Under the pieces are notes generated by a model, which saw nothing but the letters and a program-made list of their open reading frames with translations, was not told the DNA's origin and did not search any database. From NCBI RefSeq assembly GCF_003096595.1, contig NZ_QEKO01000001.1:868001-932000 (forward strand): a stretch of 64,000 nucleotides of DNA. The letters run 5' to 3'. Source of the DNA: Pusillimonas noertemannii. Its GTDB lineage: Bacteria > Pseudomonadota > Gammaproteobacteria > Burkholderiales > Burkholderiaceae_B. Positions 62,902-64,000 of this stretch are shown in pieces. Each line of letters starts with the position of its first letter. Within the stretch, counting starts at the first letter, position 1. The position numbers and the translations under genes were made by a program.

Positions 62902-64000
62902 TTACGTGTCGTGCAGCCCTGTGGCTGGCTCACCGGCTGGCGACGACAAAGGCAGCCGCACCGTTACCTTCAGGCCGCCCGACTTGGCCTCGTCCAGCGA
63001 CAGGCTGCCGCCGTGGGCCCGTGCGATTGAGTTGCACAGCGCCAGGCCCAGGCCCACCGACCCGGTCAGGGTGCGGGCGTCGTCCAGGCGCGAAAAGGGA
63101 CGCAGCGCCTCGACGCGCCGCTCTTTTGAAATGCCCGGGCCATGATCGGAAATCGTCATGACGGCATGCGTCGCGGTGGCCGACAGGCCGATGTCGATGG
63201 GCGGAGACGCATAGTTCAGCGCGTTGGTGATCAGGTTGTCCAGCAGCCTGCCCAGGGCGAACCCGTCGGCGCGGAGCATGACGCCGCGCGGCAGAGGCTC
63301 GAGCAGCTTCACGTCGCTGCCTGCGCTTTTCCAGGTGCCGACGTGCTCTTGCAGCCAGTCGCCCAGGTCAAGCCGGGTGAAGCGGTAATTGGCGGGATCG
63401 GTGCCGCGCACGAAGCCGATGAACTGGTCGACCATGCGCTGCATGTCCTGCAGGTCGTGGCGCAGGCCCTCTTTGAGCGCCGCCTCGTCCATCATTTCGA
63501 TGCGCAGCCACATGCGCGAGAGCGGGCCCTTGAGATCGTGGGGCAGGCCCGCCAGCAGGGTGCGGCGCACCGCATCCGATTCGTTCAGGGCGTCGAGCAT
63601 TGCATTAAAGCGTTCGCCCAGGGCGCGCGTTTCGCTCGGGCCCGCCGGCACCACCCTTTGGGGCTGGCCCGCGGCAAGCTGGTCGGCCGCCTTGGCCAGG
63701 CGGGTAAGGGGGCGGGTAATGTGCCAGGAGAAGGCGGCCGAGATCAGCAGGATGATGCCCATGCCGGCCAGCCATATCGCGACCAGGGGCGTCGCCACCG
63801 GCGGCGCCAGCCTGTCCAGCGGGATGACCAGCCATTCACGGGTGGCCATGGCGGTGGCGTCGCCTTCGTCGGGTTGAAGCGAGATGTAGATGCGTGGCGT
63901 GGGGCCGCGCGACAGGGCGACGTGCGTGCCGTCGTCCAGGCGCACGTTGAGCGCGTCGACGAGCTTGCGCAGGTCGTGCCTGAGGTCGTCATGCCTGGGA
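62902..64000 (-). CDS. Sensor histidine kinase (EnvZ-like), 5' end beyond window
   Basis: The frame stays open to the window edge, so the N-terminus is missing; at least 366 residues are visible. They include part of a periplasmic region, one transmembrane segment (VAIWLAGMGIILLISAAFSW), a HAMP-like ITRPLTRLAKAADQLAAGQP, the phosphoacceptor box LPHDLKGPLSRMWLR, the N box LITNALNYA and the G boxes DHGPGIS and GLGLALC. It resembles EnvZ/RisS-type kinases; the response regulator gene would lie beyond the window. Confidence 0.9.
   Translation of the reverse strand, partial: PRHDDLRHDLRKLVDALNVRLDDGTHVALSRGPTPRIYISLQPDEGDATAMATREWLVIPLDRLAPPVATPLVAIWLAGMGIILLISAAFSWHITRPLTRLAKAADQLAAGQPQRVVPAGPSETRALGERFNAMLDALNESDAVRRTLLAGLPHDLKGPLSRMWLRIEMMDEAALKEGLRHDLQDMQRMVDQFIGFVRGTDPANYRFTRLDLGDWLQEHVGTWKSAGSDVKLLEPLPRGVMLRADGFALGRLLDNLITNALNYASPPIDIGLSATATHAVMTISDHGPGISKERRVEALRPFSRLDDARTLTGSVGLGLALCNSIARAHGGSLSLDEAKSGGLKVTVRLPLSSPAGEPATGLHDT

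Overview
The window is GC-rich and densely coded. It reads like a chromosome segment of a betaproteobacterium of the order Burkholderiales, most likely Alcaligenaceae (Bordetella/Achromobacter/Pusillimonas relatives). That placement is inferred from the tkt-gap-pgk-fba-purCEK-sua5 order, the box benzoate cluster with a BoxR regulator, the double-length UvrA and the general protein style; no 16S gene is present to confirm it.

Layout: (1) 1-11.9 kb is housekeeping: a barstar-like fragment, rsmE, then a colinear run of central carbon and purine genes (tkt, gap, pgk, mog, fba, purC, purE, purK) and a Sua5-type tsaC with an unusual internal insert. (2) 11.9-27.5 kb is a complete aerobic benzoyl-CoA (box) regulon. 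A leftward operon runs from a DUF4863/PnbB-like gene through an aldehyde dehydrogenase (boxD), benzoate-CoA ligase (bclA), an alpha/beta hydrolase and a five-gene branched-chain-type ABC importer. Rightward lie boxR, boxC, boxB, boxA and a MaoC-type hydratase. TGCA-N6-TGCA pairs mark probable BoxR operators. (3) 27.6-37.4 kb is an accessory, partly decayed region: a LysR regulator, an esterase/MFS deletion chimera, a second ABC importer whose two permease genes are fused by a deletion, and a flavin-dependent catabolic set (LLM monooxygenase, alpha/beta hydrolase, FMN reductase) with a MarR gene beyond a 769-bp AT-richer gap. (4) 37.6-45.2 kb carries gcdH with a divergent LysR gene, purU, an FAD oxidoreductase, a flavin reductase, pdxH, a ChaC-like cyclotransferase and tcdA. 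(5) 45.2-46.05 kb is a repeat-rich non-coding block with a 209-bp nested inverted repeat and a 45-bp minisatellite. (6) 46-64 kb holds the tandem-fused UvrA, a 42-residue basic protein, a glycosyltransferase, ettA, a small lipoprotein, minCDE, glnS, a CydAB-like pair and the 3' part of a sensor histidine kinase gene.

How the parts work together: the box region should import benzoate, activate it to benzoyl-CoA, epoxidise and cleave the ring, and oxidise the semialdehyde, with benzoyl-CoA relieving BoxR repression. The accessory region looks like a second uptake plus flavin monooxygenase pathway for an unknown substrate, with its importer broken. The most unusual items are the CydAB-like pair, whose subunit I lacks every heme ligand of canonical cytochrome bd, the incompletely characterised flavin cluster, the two independent deletion chimeras close together, and the cruciform-like element downstream of tcdA.
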